Below, piece after piece: positions 39,339-47,299 of a stretch of 48,158 nucleotides of DNA (its first letter is position 1; every line of letters begins with the position of its first letter). The stretch spans positions 1 through 48,158 of the forward strand of contig NZ_BDBA01000080.1 in assembly GCF_001612745.1 (NCBI RefSeq). The letters run 5' to 3'. This DNA is from Nocardia amamiensis NBRC 102102 (GTDB lineage Bacteria > Actinomycetota > Actinomycetes > Mycobacteriales > Mycobacteriaceae). A program made the position numbers and the translations under genes. The notes under the pieces are model-generated. The model had not been told where the DNA came from. It saw nothing but the letters and a program-made list of their open reading frames with translations, and ran no database searches.

Positions 39339-39785
39339 TTACCGTTCGAAGCCCATGTAGATGTCCTTGCCGGTGCGCCACTGGCCCTTCTTCAGGAACT
39401 GCGGATAGATGCGTTCCTCGGCCTGCATCTGCTGCGGGGTGAAGAACCGCATGTGCTCGACCGGCCCGTCGAGATCGGACCAATCCTGGTCGAGTTCACC
39501 GGATTCCAGGCGCGCTTGGAAGTAGCACTCGACTTTGTGGCGGTGGCGCTCTTCTTCCCAGTATTCGAAGACATGCACCAGCTCACCAGCGGTCACGTGG
39601 AGTCCGGTTTCCTCGTACACCTCGCGACGGATGCAGTCGTGCAACGACTCACCGGGTTGCAGGCGACCACCGGGTGTGTACCAAATCCGTCCGTCGTTGG
39701 ACACCAGCAGTAGATCGTCACCCTTGGTGACCAGAGCGCGTGCGGTGACCTGGATCTGGAACTGTTCGATGGTGTCGCTATCCAT
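39339..39785 (-). CDS. Nudix hydrolase
   Basis: A 148-residue Nudix protein; box residues about 39-61 (GGRLQPGESLHDCIRREVYE, then ETGL). The N-terminus ARALVTKGDDLLLVSNDGRI is the usual first strand pair, and KVECYFQARLESGELDQDWS follows. It overlaps the end of the aspartyl-tRNA synthetase gene by 8 bases, so they are co-translated. It may sanitise an adenylate or nucleotide-linked intermediate; the pairing with a tRNA synthetase makes a role in hydrolysing aminoacyl-adenylate analogues worth considering, but that is inference. Confidence 0.85.
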   Translation of the reverse strand: MDSDTIEQFQIQVTARALVTKGDDLLLVSNDGRIWYTPGGRLQPGESLHDCIRREVYEETGLHVTAGELVHVFEYWEEERHRHKVECYFQARLESGELDQDWSDLDGPVEHMRFFTPQQMQAEERIYPQFLKKGQWRTGKDIYMGFER

Positions 39786-41547
39786 TTGTCTCCGCGCATG
39801 GTCGCGGGGTCAGATGCAGTTCGCGCAGGCGTTGTGGCTCGACTTCGCTCGGTGCGCCCATCAACAGGTCTTGCGCGTTCTGGTTGAGCGGGAAGGCGAT
39901 TGTCTCGCGGATGTTCGGTTCGTCGGCCAACAGCATGACAATGCGGTCGACGCCCGGTGCGACGCCGGCGTGGGGCGGTGCACCGTAGTGCAGGGCACGC
40001 ACCATCCCGCCGAATTCGGCGTCGACGTGCTCCTTGCTGTAGCCAGCGATGCGGAATGCCTCGTACATTATCTCAGGATCGTGGTTTCGTACCGCGCCCG
40101 AGGACAGCTCGACTCCATTGCAGACGATGTCGTACTGCCAAGCCAGGATTTCGAGCGGTTGCTGAGTGCGTAGCGCGTCGAGCCCGCCTTGCGGCATAGA
40201 GAACGGGTTGTGGCTGAACTCGATGGTGCCGTCGTCGGCCTTCTCGTACATCGGGAAGTCCACGATCCAGGCGAAACGGAAGACGTTCTCCTCGAACAGG
40301 CCAGCCCGCTTCGCGGCTTCCACTCGGACCTCGCTCATGATCCGCGCGACTTCATCTTCAGCACCGGCTCCGAAGAAGACAGCGGTACCGGGCTTCCCAT
40401 CCACCGCGGCGATGAGCTCCTTGGCGACGTCCGGGGTCAGGAACTTGGCAATCGGCCCGGTCAGTTCACCGTTGTCGCCGATCTTGATCCAGGCCAGGCC
40501 CGCCGCCCCGTGCTCGATAGCGAAGGCCCCGAGTTGGTCATAGAACGAGCGAGGCTTGTCCGCGCAATCATGCACCGGCATGGCGCGGACATGCTTGTTG
40601 GCGAAGGCGCGGAAGTCACTGCCTTCGAAGAGGTGCGAGACCTCGACCAGCTCTAGCTTGGCACGCAGGTCCGGCTTATCCGTTCCGTAGCGGGCGAGGG
40701 CGTCTCTGTACGCGATGCGCGGGAAGGGCGCGATGGTGGTGCGATCCGGCGCGAATTCTGTGAACAACTCGGTCATGACGTCCTCGATGACTGCGAAGAC
40801 ATCTTCCTGCTCGACGAAGCTCATCTCGATGTCGAGCTGGTAGAACTCGCCCGGTGAACGATCTGCGCGGCTGTCCTCGTCGCGGAAGCATGGCGCAATC
40901 TGGAAGTACCGGTCGAACCCGGAGATCATCAGCAGCTGTTTGAACTGTTGGGGCGCCTGCGGCAGCGCGTAGAACTTGCCGGGGTGCAGCCGCGATGGCA
41001 CGAGGAAGTCGCGGGCGCCTTCGGGGCTGGTGGCCGAGAGGATGGGAGTTTGCAGGTCGAAAAATCCGCGGGCGGTCATCTTCTGCCGGATGGCGGCGAT
41101 GACCGCCGAGCGCAGCAGGATATTGCGGTGCATGCGCTGGCGGCGCAGGTCGAGGAATCGGTAGCGCAGCCGGGTTTCCTCGCTGACCTTCTCTTCCGGG
41201 AAGACGCTGAACGGCAAGGGATCACACCGCCCGAGCACCTCGAGTGTTGCGACCTCGACTTCGATCTCGCCGGATGCAATCTCAGGATTGACGTTGGCTT
41301 CGTCACGCGCGAGCACACGCCCGTCGACGCGGATAACCGTCTCCTTGGGGAGGTGGCTCAGTTCGTCGAACGCCGGCGAGCCTGGTCGTGCCACCAGCTG
41401 AACAAGCCCGTGGTTATCGCGCAGGTCGATGAACAACACGCCGCCGAGATCGCGGCGATTGTGCAACCATCCGGACAGCCGTACTTCGCTGTCGACGTCA
41501 GAGACACGCAGATCACCACATGTATGGGACCGGTAGGGGTGCATCAT
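39778..41547 (-). CDS. aspS: Aspartyl-tRNA synthetase, non-actinobacterial type
   Basis: A full-length bacterial AspRS (589 residues): OB-fold anticodon domain (VRLSGWLHNRRDLGGVLFID), motif 2 CFRDEDSRADRSPGEFYQLD, a GAD insert and motif 3 HAGVAPGVDRIVML. The N-terminus HPYRSHTCGDLRVSDV and the SPGEFYQLD motif 2 recall alphaproteobacterial AspS (MHRYRSHTC, PGEFYQLD). Actinobacterial housekeeping AspRS has RSHAAGxLR and RQPEFTQLD. It lies beside an NRPS operon and is co-translated with a Nudix gene. It is probably an extra copy for self-resistance or aminoacyl-tRNA supply, though a transferred housekeeping gene is not excluded. ATG at 41544 is an alternative start. Confidence 0.93.
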   Translation of the reverse strand: MMHPYRSHTCGDLRVSDVDSEVRLSGWLHNRRDLGGVLFIDLRDNHGLVQLVARPGSPAFDELSHLPKETVIRVDGRVLARDEANVNPEIASGEIEVEVATLEVLGRCDPLPFSVFPEEKVSEETRLRYRFLDLRRQRMHRNILLRSAVIAAIRQKMTARGFFDLQTPILSATSPEGARDFLVPSRLHPGKFYALPQAPQQFKQLLMISGFDRYFQIAPCFRDEDSRADRSPGEFYQLDIEMSFVEQEDVFAVIEDVMTELFTEFAPDRTTIAPFPRIAYRDALARYGTDKPDLRAKLELVEVSHLFEGSDFRAFANKHVRAMPVHDCADKPRSFYDQLGAFAIEHGAAGLAWIKIGDNGELTGPIAKFLTPDVAKELIAAVDGKPGTAVFFGAGAEDEVARIMSEVRVEAAKRAGLFEENVFRFAWIVDFPMYEKADDGTIEFSHNPFSMPQGGLDALRTQQPLEILAWQYDIVCNGVELSSGAVRNHDPEIMYEAFRIAGYSKEHVDAEFGGMVRALHYGAPPHAGVAPGVDRIVMLLADEPNIRETIAFPLNQNAQDLLMGAPSEVEPQRLRELHLTPRPCAETNG

Positions 41548-42069
41548 CCATCCGTAGCTCGATGTCGGGGCTGGGCTTGATGTGGCCACCGACCCGCGGG
41601 GACACCCCAGTAGAGTACGACACGACGGATTCCCGGCGCCGAGCCACCGACTATGACATCGGTTCTGATTGAGCCTCAACGATTTTCACTCTCGATCAGA
41701 CGAATCTCCCGGTGGTCGGGAGCTTGGTCGCGGTCACCCAGTGGCGGCACCGCGGCTTCGCCCACGCGCGACCATTGCGCTGCAAGCCCGATTCCCGTGG
41801 GTCGATGTGGACTCGGTGAACTTCGGCGTCGGCGGGGCGACCGACGCACGCTCCTCCCCTCGCCCGATCGTCTCGGATGCCACCGACACCCAGTCCAACC
41901 GCACCAACAACTTGTTGCAAGGCAACGACATACCAGCACGCTGGTCGCATGCCTCGGTTTACTCGCGGACAGTAGATCATTTCCGGTGCGGCTCGGGTGA
42001 AGCCCCGTCCGGCTGGTAACGTCCTGCTGGCCCGCTCCTGACCGCGAACGATCGAGGACAACGCCTACC
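41548..42069. other. Divergent promoter region between aspS and serS
   Basis: 522 bases between two divergent tRNA synthetase genes. No coding frame is convincing. No T-box antiterminator motif (TGGNACCGCG) was found, and no clear operator repeat. Shared control of both genes from this region is likely by position only. Confidence 0.4.
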
Positions 42070-43332
42070 ATGCTGGATAAACGGTTCATTCGGGAAAACC
42101 CAGATGCCGTGAAGGAAGCTGTCCGGGTAAAAAGTGTCGATCTTGACGTGGACAAGCTCCTTGCGCTCGACGAGGTCAATCGAAAACTGCAGCGTGAATT
42201 CGACGAGGGACAAGGTCGTAAGCGTGCGCTTTCGAAGGAGTTCGCGAAATCCGACTCCGGTCGCCGTGCAGAACTACGGGCCGAGAGCACAGAACTCGAT
42301 GCCCAACTGAAGCAATTGCGCGATGCCCTCGACGACACGGGCGCCAAGCTCAATAGCCTCCTGTTGCTCACCCCGAACATCCCATGGGGCCAGGCCCCTG
42401 TCGGCGCGGATGAGAGCGCCAACATAACAATCAAGACGTGGGGTCGGAAGCCGGAATTCGACTTCGAGCCGCTCGACCATGTGGATCTGGCAGAGAAGCG
42501 TGGATGGGCCGAATTCGCGCGGGCGCGCAAGGTGGCCGGTGAGCGCGCCTACGCCTTGACCGGCGATCTTGTTCTGCTGGAGCGGGCTGTTCAGTCCTAT
42601 GCGTTGGACCTGCTGGTGTCCAAGGGGTTCGGCCTGGTCTCGGTGCCCGCGCTGGTCAAGGAAGCGGCCCTGGTGGGTACGGGGATGTTCCCGAAAGGTC
42701 GGGAGGAGACCTACGAACTTCCCGCCGACAACATGTTTCTGGCCGGGACCTCCGAAGTAGGTTTGGTGGGTTTACATTCCGATGAAATCCTGGACAGCAA
42801 TCGCCTCCCCATTCTCTATGCGGGCATTTCGCCGTGTTTTCGGCGTGAAATCGGTAGCGCCAGTCGTGACGTTCGCGGTCTACTGCGCGTTCACCAATTC
42901 GAAAAAGTGGAGCAGTTCGTCATTTGTGAGGCCGACGTGAACGAGTCGGCTCGCTGGCACGCGGAATTGCTGGCGTCCGCCGAACGCATCCTTCAGGATC
43001 TGGGCTTGCATTATGAAGTCGTGGAATGTTCGACGGGTGACATGGGCCTGGGTAAATTCCGGATGAACGATATCAACACATGGTTTCCGTCGTTGAATAT
43101 GATGCGGGAAACTCATAGTTGTTCCACCCTCCACGATTGGCAGGCACGGCGAGCGAATATCCGGTACCGGGACGCCGACGGTAAGCCGCGGTTCGCCCAC
43201 ACTCTGAACAACACCGCGGTGGCCACCCCCCGGTTGTTAGCTGCGCTGATCGAGAACCACCAGACGGAGGACCACCGGGTGCGCGTTCCCGAGGTGCTGC
43301 GCCCCTACCTCGGAGGCAGAGAGGTTCTTTAG
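42070..43332 (+). CDS. serS: Seryl-tRNA synthetase, divergent copy
   Basis: A full-length SerRS (420 residues): N-terminal coiled-coil arm (about 30-100, LQREFDEGQGRKRALSKEFA), the serine-site GTSEVGLVGLHSDEIL, motif 2 CFRREIGSASRDVRGLLRVH and motif 3 HTLNNTAVATPRLLAALIEN. The endings ETHSCSTLHDWQARRANIRY and LNNTAVATPR differ from actinobacterial housekeeping SerRS (TSxSNCTDFQARR, LNGTLCAIPR) and its local GC is lower than its neighbours. Divergent from aspS. As in albomycin-type clusters it could give self-resistance, or seryl-tRNA for peptide assembly as in valanimycin synthesis. Confidence 0.93.
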   Translation: MLDKRFIRENPDAVKEAVRVKSVDLDVDKLLALDEVNRKLQREFDEGQGRKRALSKEFAKSDSGRRAELRAESTELDAQLKQLRDALDDTGAKLNSLLLLTPNIPWGQAPVGADESANITIKTWGRKPEFDFEPLDHVDLAEKRGWAEFARARKVAGERAYALTGDLVLLERAVQSYALDLLVSKGFGLVSVPALVKEAALVGTGMFPKGREETYELPADNMFLAGTSEVGLVGLHSDEILDSNRLPILYAGISPCFRREIGSASRDVRGLLRVHQFEKVEQFVICEADVNESARWHAELLASAERILQDLGLHYEVVECSTGDMGLGKFRMNDINTWFPSLNMMRETHSCSTLHDWQARRANIRYRDADGKPRFAHTLNNTAVATPRLLAALIENHQTEDHRVRVPEVLRPYLGGREVL

Positions 43333-43341
43333 CCGGTTCCA

Positions 43342-43359
43342 GGCCGCCGTCGGGCGGCC
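43342..43359. terminator. Bidirectional hairpin terminator
   Basis: GGCCGCC-GTCG-GGCGGCC, a perfect 7-bp GC stem with a 4-base loop, lying between the convergent stops of serS (43332) and the oxygenase gene (43377). Confidence 0.65.
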
Positions 43360-43376
43360 GATCGGTCGTCGTGTGC

Positions 43377-44330
43377 TCACAGCGCTGGTTGGACGTTCGC
43401 GGCTGTGATCGGGTCGGACATGGCGACAAGGATCCTTCTGTTTCCGCGGTACGGTTCGCGGCCGTGGGCGAAGCGCATGTTGTCGAGTAGCAGCATGTCC
43501 CCGGGGTGCCAGTCGAATCGGTCGGTGTTGCGCTCGTGTACCTTGCGGACCTCCTGGAATAGGTGGTCGGGGATGAGCGAGCCGTCTGCGAATGTGACGA
43601 GGTTTGGCAGGCCGGTCGGCCCGAGGCACGAGACCAGGGCGTGGCGGATGCCGGGGGCGAGCGTGGCAGGGTGGAAGAGGTTCAAGTGGTTGAACCAGGT
43701 CGGTGTCGCGATCCGGGGATGGGTCACGACGGCGTTGCCGTGGCGGGTGGTTCTCAGACTGTCGTCACGAGTCCATTTCCAGTCCGACCCCGAGGATCGG
43801 AGGAACTCTTCGACCGTTCCGCGATCGGCTGTCTGAAATGCTTCCTGCCAGGTGAGGCCTACACCGGAGGAGAAGTTCCGCACATAAGCCAGTCCGCGGA
43901 CAGCCAGTTCCTCGCGGATGTCCATCGACAACGCGTCCAGCACCGCCTCCATGTCGGCTGTCGGGGTGGCGCCGAGTTCGGTGGGTGCGTTGACGCAGTA
44001 GAAGGCGATGCGCCCGGGCCACACGCTGGCGTACGAGCTCTCGCAGTGCAGTGGGATCGCCTCGCGCGGGGGATATTCGGTCGAGGTGAAAATCCCCGCG
44101 GAGACTTCGCTGCGAGGTGTGCTGCGTTCCCGATAGGCCAACGTGTTGAACCCGAGAGTCTCAGTGGCACGGGCGAATTCGGCAGTGGCTGTGTCGTGTC
44201 GAGGTGCGGCGGCGCGAATCAGGACGCGGCCGTGCCGATTGAGGCGGCCGATGATCTCGTCGTGATGGGTGCTCGCGTACTCGGCCGCGCTCATTGCACC
44301 GGTGTCGACGCTGTATTCCTGGATGTCCAT
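43377..44330 (-). CDS. TauD/SyrP-like Fe(II)/2-oxoglutarate oxygenase
   Basis: A 317-residue double-stranded beta-helix oxygenase. The iron ligands are His95-x-Glu97 (PLHCESSY) and the distal His289 (RFAHGREPYRGNRR), with the 2-oxoglutarate-binding Arg just after. The HxE triad and AHxREPxxGxRRxLVAM ending are typical of the SyrP/clavaminate-synthase group, several of which hydroxylate aspartyl (or other) residues bound to NRPS carrier proteins. Last gene of the NRPS operon, 18 bases after the epimerase. Product prediction (beta-hydroxy residue, perhaps Asp) is inference. Confidence 0.85.
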   Translation of the reverse strand: MDIQEYSVDTGAMSAAEYASTHHDEIIGRLNRHGRVLIRAAAPRHDTATAEFARATETLGFNTLAYRERSTPRSEVSAGIFTSTEYPPREAIPLHCESSYASVWPGRIAFYCVNAPTELGATPTADMEAVLDALSMDIREELAVRGLAYVRNFSSGVGLTWQEAFQTADRGTVEEFLRSSGSDWKWTRDDSLRTTRHGNAVVTHPRIATPTWFNHLNLFHPATLAPGIRHALVSCLGPTGLPNLVTFADGSLIPDHLFQEVRKVHERNTDRFDWHPGDMLLLDNMRFAHGREPYRGNRRILVAMSDPITAANVQPAL

Positions 44331-44348
44331 ATGTGTGGCCTACTCTTC

Positions 44349-45356
44349 CTACTCTCGTCGTGGGTCGAGCGTGGGCGTAGTGATGTCGCTGACGAGCTGT
44401 CGCATTGACCGGAGATGCGACGCTCGACCGTGGATGCGGCGCGGGGCCGTCTGGTCCGGGACGCACATCCAGTCACGGGTGGCGGTGGCGGTGTCCAGCA
44501 CGGGGCGCCGCTGCAGACCCAGATCGTTTGCGACAGCTTCGCCGATTCGGTTCATGCCCGGATGGTCGGGGTCGTCGCTGGGTAGCCAGTAGGGCAGTTC
44601 TTCCCACGGCGTGACGCCCGCGGCCATAAGTTGCCTGTCGGGAATATCGATCAAATGAGTTGTCGAACTCCAGGCGTCTGCGAGATCGCGGAGAAGCCGC
44701 TGCAACTCGTGTGTGGCGCCGACGACGTTGAAGGTTCCCGATGCGCCGATCGCACCGGTCAGCAGAGCGAAGGCGGCAAGGTCTCGGACGTCGAGCAATT
44801 GCAATGCGGTCGGTGCGGCGGGCACGACGACGGTGGGTTCATGCAGCAGCGCGTCGATCCAGAATGGTAGGCGTCCGAGGTTGTCATAGGGTCCGATGAG
44901 TGGGCCAGCGCGAAGCACAGTGAGCCGGTCACCGAACACCGCAAGGTAGGCGTTCTCGGCGGCCGCTTTGAGCCGACCGTAGCGCTCGTGCGCGGTGCGG
45001 GGCGGCGTGGTCGGCAGGGCGGAGGTTTCGACGATGCCAGGTGTGCGCATCGGGGTGTACACCGACACAGTAGAGATGAGGATCGCCCGGTGGGCTCGAC
45101 CGACCAACTGGTGGGCGGTCAGGTCGGCGGTGAGCGGGTCGAAGCAGTTCACGTCGACGGCGATGTCCCAGCCGGGCCCGGCGGGCAGTGTCAGGTTGTT
45201 TCGGTCGGCGCGGACGTGGGTGACTCGGGAATCGTGAAGCAACTCGACGCCAGTGATACCTCGGCTGACGACGGTCACCTCGTAGCCGCTGTGGAAGCAT
45301 TCGGCGATGAGGTGGCGGCCGATGAAGCCGGTGCCCCCGATCAACAGGACACGCAT
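44349..45356 (-). CDS. NAD-dependent epimerase/dehydratase (extended SDR)
   Basis: A 335-residue protein with MRVLLIGGTGFIGRHLIAEC (NAD(P) loop), ISTVSVYTPM, the catalytic Tyr-x3-Lys in HERYGRLKAAAENAYL and VLRAGPLIGPYDNLGRLPFW. It belongs to the isoflavone-reductase-like/epimerase SDR group; the substrate is unclear. The ATG overlaps the MbtH gene's stop (ATGA). Likely a tailoring step of the NRPS product or its building block. Confidence 0.85.
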   Translation of the reverse strand: MRVLLIGGTGFIGRHLIAECFHSGYEVTVVSRGITGVELLHDSRVTHVRADRNNLTLPAGPGWDIAVDVNCFDPLTADLTAHQLVGRAHRAILISTVSVYTPMRTPGIVETSALPTTPPRTAHERYGRLKAAAENAYLAVFGDRLTVLRAGPLIGPYDNLGRLPFWIDALLHEPTVVVPAAPTALQLLDVRDLAAFALLTGAIGASGTFNVVGATHELQRLLRDLADAWSSTTHLIDIPDRQLMAAGVTPWEELPYWLPSDDPDHPGMNRIGEAVANDLGLQRRPVLDTATATRDWMCVPDQTAPRRIHGRASHLRSMRQLVSDITTPTLDPRRE

Positions 45357-45541
45357 CAGTGGGTTGGGGTGATGGTGGGTGTCATGTCGGTCCACACGGC
45401 GCCGATGTAGTCGAGGCAATCCTCGCGGCCGCCGTCGAATCCTTCGCGGTGCCAGCCGAGTGGCATGTCTTTGTCCACTGGCCAGAGGGAGTACTGGTTG
45501 TGGTCGTTCAGGACGACGCTGAATCGCGTGTAGGTGTCCAT
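45356..45541 (-). CDS. MbtH-family NRPS accessory protein
   Basis: A 61-residue MbtH-like protein: FSVVLNDHNQYSLWPVDKDM, the conserved GWHREGFDGGREDCLDYI and WTDM. MbtH proteins bind and activate NRPS adenylation domains. Placed inside the operon, one base after the methyltransferase stop, it marks the locus as a functional NRPS cluster. Confidence 0.95.
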   Translation of the reverse strand: MDTYTRFSVVLNDHNQYSLWPVDKDMPLGWHREGFDGGREDCLDYIGAVWTDMTPTITPTH

Positions 45542-45542
45542 A

Positions 45543-46268
45543 TCAGGTCGTATCCTCTCGCTGTGCTTCGACGACGTAGACGTTGTTGCGCTCCCGGATC
45601 GGCGCGAGGTGGTGCAGCCGCTGGGCGAGCACTTGAGTGACCTCGTCCAGGTGTGGTCCGGCTTTCTCGACGAAGGTCAGCCGCGAGGTCTGGTAGCCGA
45701 TGTAGTCGTCGATCGAGTAGTCGACGGTGGTCGTGAACACCCGTCGCTGGTAGTGGGTCCAGCCCGGGGCAAGCAGTTCGCGCCAGATGCCGATGTTGGC
45801 GATCTCGTCGAACGCGTTCCCGGTGATCGTGTACAGCACCTCGTCGGCGAGTGCCTCGTAGGGTTCAGCGGGGTCCGGATGTTTCCACAGGTAGCAGACT
45901 CGTCCTCCAGGGCGGAGCACACGGCGGATCTCGGTGCCTGCGGCGGGTTCCTCGAACCAGTGAGCTGCTTGGGCCGCGACCACGAGATCGGCGGTCGAGT
46001 CCGGGAGTGGAATCGCTTCCGCATGGCCGTCGACGACCTCGAGTCCCGGATGGTGGGGAATCCGTTCGCGCAGTTCACGTAAGGGTTCGACGCAGATCAC
46101 GCGTCGACAGTGTGGTAGCAATGCGGCGGAGGCGAGCCCGGACCCGGCCCCCACGTCGACAGCAATGGGGGCGTCGAGGCCGCGGGTCGCGTATTCGAAG
46201 ACGGCGGCGGGATATCCGCGCCTGTAGGCGACGTAGGCTCCCTCCATGCCTTTGAAGTCACCTCTCAT
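45543..46268 (-). CDS. Class I SAM-dependent methyltransferase
   Basis: A 241-residue Methyltransf_11-type enzyme: YRRGYPAAVFEYATRGLDAP, motif I AVDVGAGSGLASAALL, CVEPLREL, EAIPLPDSTADLVVAAQAAH and EIRRVLRPGGRVCYLWKHPD. ATGA overlap with the beta-lactamase-fold gene upstream. Expected role: N-, O- or C-methylation of the peptide; a phospholipid-type relative (the YRRGYP...HWF pattern) is also possible. Confidence 0.88.
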   Translation of the reverse strand: MRGDFKGMEGAYVAYRRGYPAAVFEYATRGLDAPIAVDVGAGSGLASAALLPHCRRVICVEPLRELRERIPHHPGLEVVDGHAEAIPLPDSTADLVVAAQAAHWFEEPAAGTEIRRVLRPGGRVCYLWKHPDPAEPYEALADEVLYTITGNAFDEIANIGIWRELLAPGWTHYQRRVFTTTVDYSIDDYIGYQTSRLTFVEKAGPHLDEVTQVLAQRLHHLAPIRERNNVYVVEAQREDTT

Positions 46269-47299
46269 GCTGAGCCACCAACTCTGAGGGCGCTGGGTAC
46301 CGTTGCCGGGGTGGATGTCAAGAGTCGCTCCAGGCACGCCTTGAGCAGGCCGTCGGCGCTTTCGCTGTTGCATAGCAACGCGACCGCCCGACGCGCCGTC
46401 ATGTCCAGCGCCAACAGGGAGCGGTACCCGATGCTTTCTCCAGTGTGAAAATACAACTCACGCTCGGCGTCGCGCAGCAGCGTGAACCCGCCCGCCCATC
46501 GTGTCGACGCTGTGGCCGCGCGAGCACGGATCAGTCGCATCTCGACTGAGTCCGGGCTCAGCAGCGCGGCTGCCAGGACGCCCAGATCCTGAATGCCACA
46601 CCACAATCCGGCGGCCGCCGATTCCGGGTAGTCGCGCCACCGGCCGGGGATGGGTCGATCGTCGGCGTCATGGCCGGATGCGACGCGGTGGTGCTGGTCT
46701 GGGGGCAGCACACCCATCACGGCCCCGGTGATGCCTAGTCCTGTGAACATCTCGGCGGTGAGGTCAGTGAAGCCGGTGCCGGACGAGCGCTCCAATACTC
46801 GCTGGAGTAGGCAGTATCCGCCGCCGGAGTAGCTGCCGGAACCTGAAGGGTCGGCGAGCTGGATGGGATCGTTGCGGGCCGCGCCGGTGCCCGCGATGAC
46901 CTCGTTCAAGGTGGGTAGGACCGCTCCGCGGTCGTAGCCGTCGAAGCCCTTTACGGTTGCACCGCCGCGATGTTCGAGCAGATCGAGCACGCTCGGTAGC
47001 CCCACCCCGCGGCGGCGGTCGATCATCACGGGGCCCAGTTGGTCGAATAGGAGCGGCTGGTGCACGTCGATCGTGCCGTTGTGGTGAAGCTGGTGGCAAA
47101 GCACTGACGTGACGACCTTGCTGATGGACGCCGCCTGCAGCAGCAGCGGACGCGGCACCGCGGCTGCGGCCGGTCTATCGCCGCTGAATTCGACTGTCAA
47201 GCAGTCGGTGTCATCCATCATGAATGCCTGAATCAGCGGCGCCGAGGAGGACGCCATCATCTGTGCGAGCTGCGCCATCCAGGGAGGTGTAGAACTCAT
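46265..47299 (-). CDS. Beta-lactamase/PBP-fold serine hydrolase, candidate NRPS offloading enzyme
   Basis: A 344-residue class C beta-lactamase-like protein. The nucleophile motif is Ser58-x-x-Lys61 (QAASISKVVTS), the second element is Tyr157-Ser-Gly (GSGSYSGGGY) where YxN is usual, and the third is His285-Thr-Gly (YFHTGESIGYRS) in place of KTG. It has no signal peptide, so it works in the cytoplasm. Its ATG overlaps the stop of an NRPS that ends in an epimerization domain, and no thioesterase is seen at the NRPS terminus. This is the setting of PBP-type thioesterases (SurE-like) that release or cyclise peptides in trans. A peptidase or esterase role remains possible; it lacks the C-terminal lipocalin-like part of SurE. 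Confidence 0.85.
   Translation of the reverse strand: MSSTPPWMAQLAQMMASSSAPLIQAFMMDDTDCLTVEFSGDRPAAAAVPRPLLLQAASISKVVTSVLCHQLHHNGTIDVHQPLLFDQLGPVMIDRRRGVGLPSVLDLLEHRGGATVKGFDGYDRGAVLPTLNEVIAGTGAARNDPIQLADPSGSGSYSGGGYCLLQRVLERSSGTGFTDLTAEMFTGLGITGAVMGVLPPDQHHRVASGHDADDRPIPGRWRDYPESAAAGLWCGIQDLGVLAAALLSPDSVEMRLIRARAATASTRWAGGFTLLRDAERELYFHTGESIGYRSLLALDMTARRAVALLCNSESADGLLKACLERLLTSTPATVPSALRVGGSA

Noticed and set aside
41548..42069. Possible T-box leader ahead of aspS or serS
   Set aside because: No TGGNACCGCG-type T-box sequence or specifier hairpin was found by eye.
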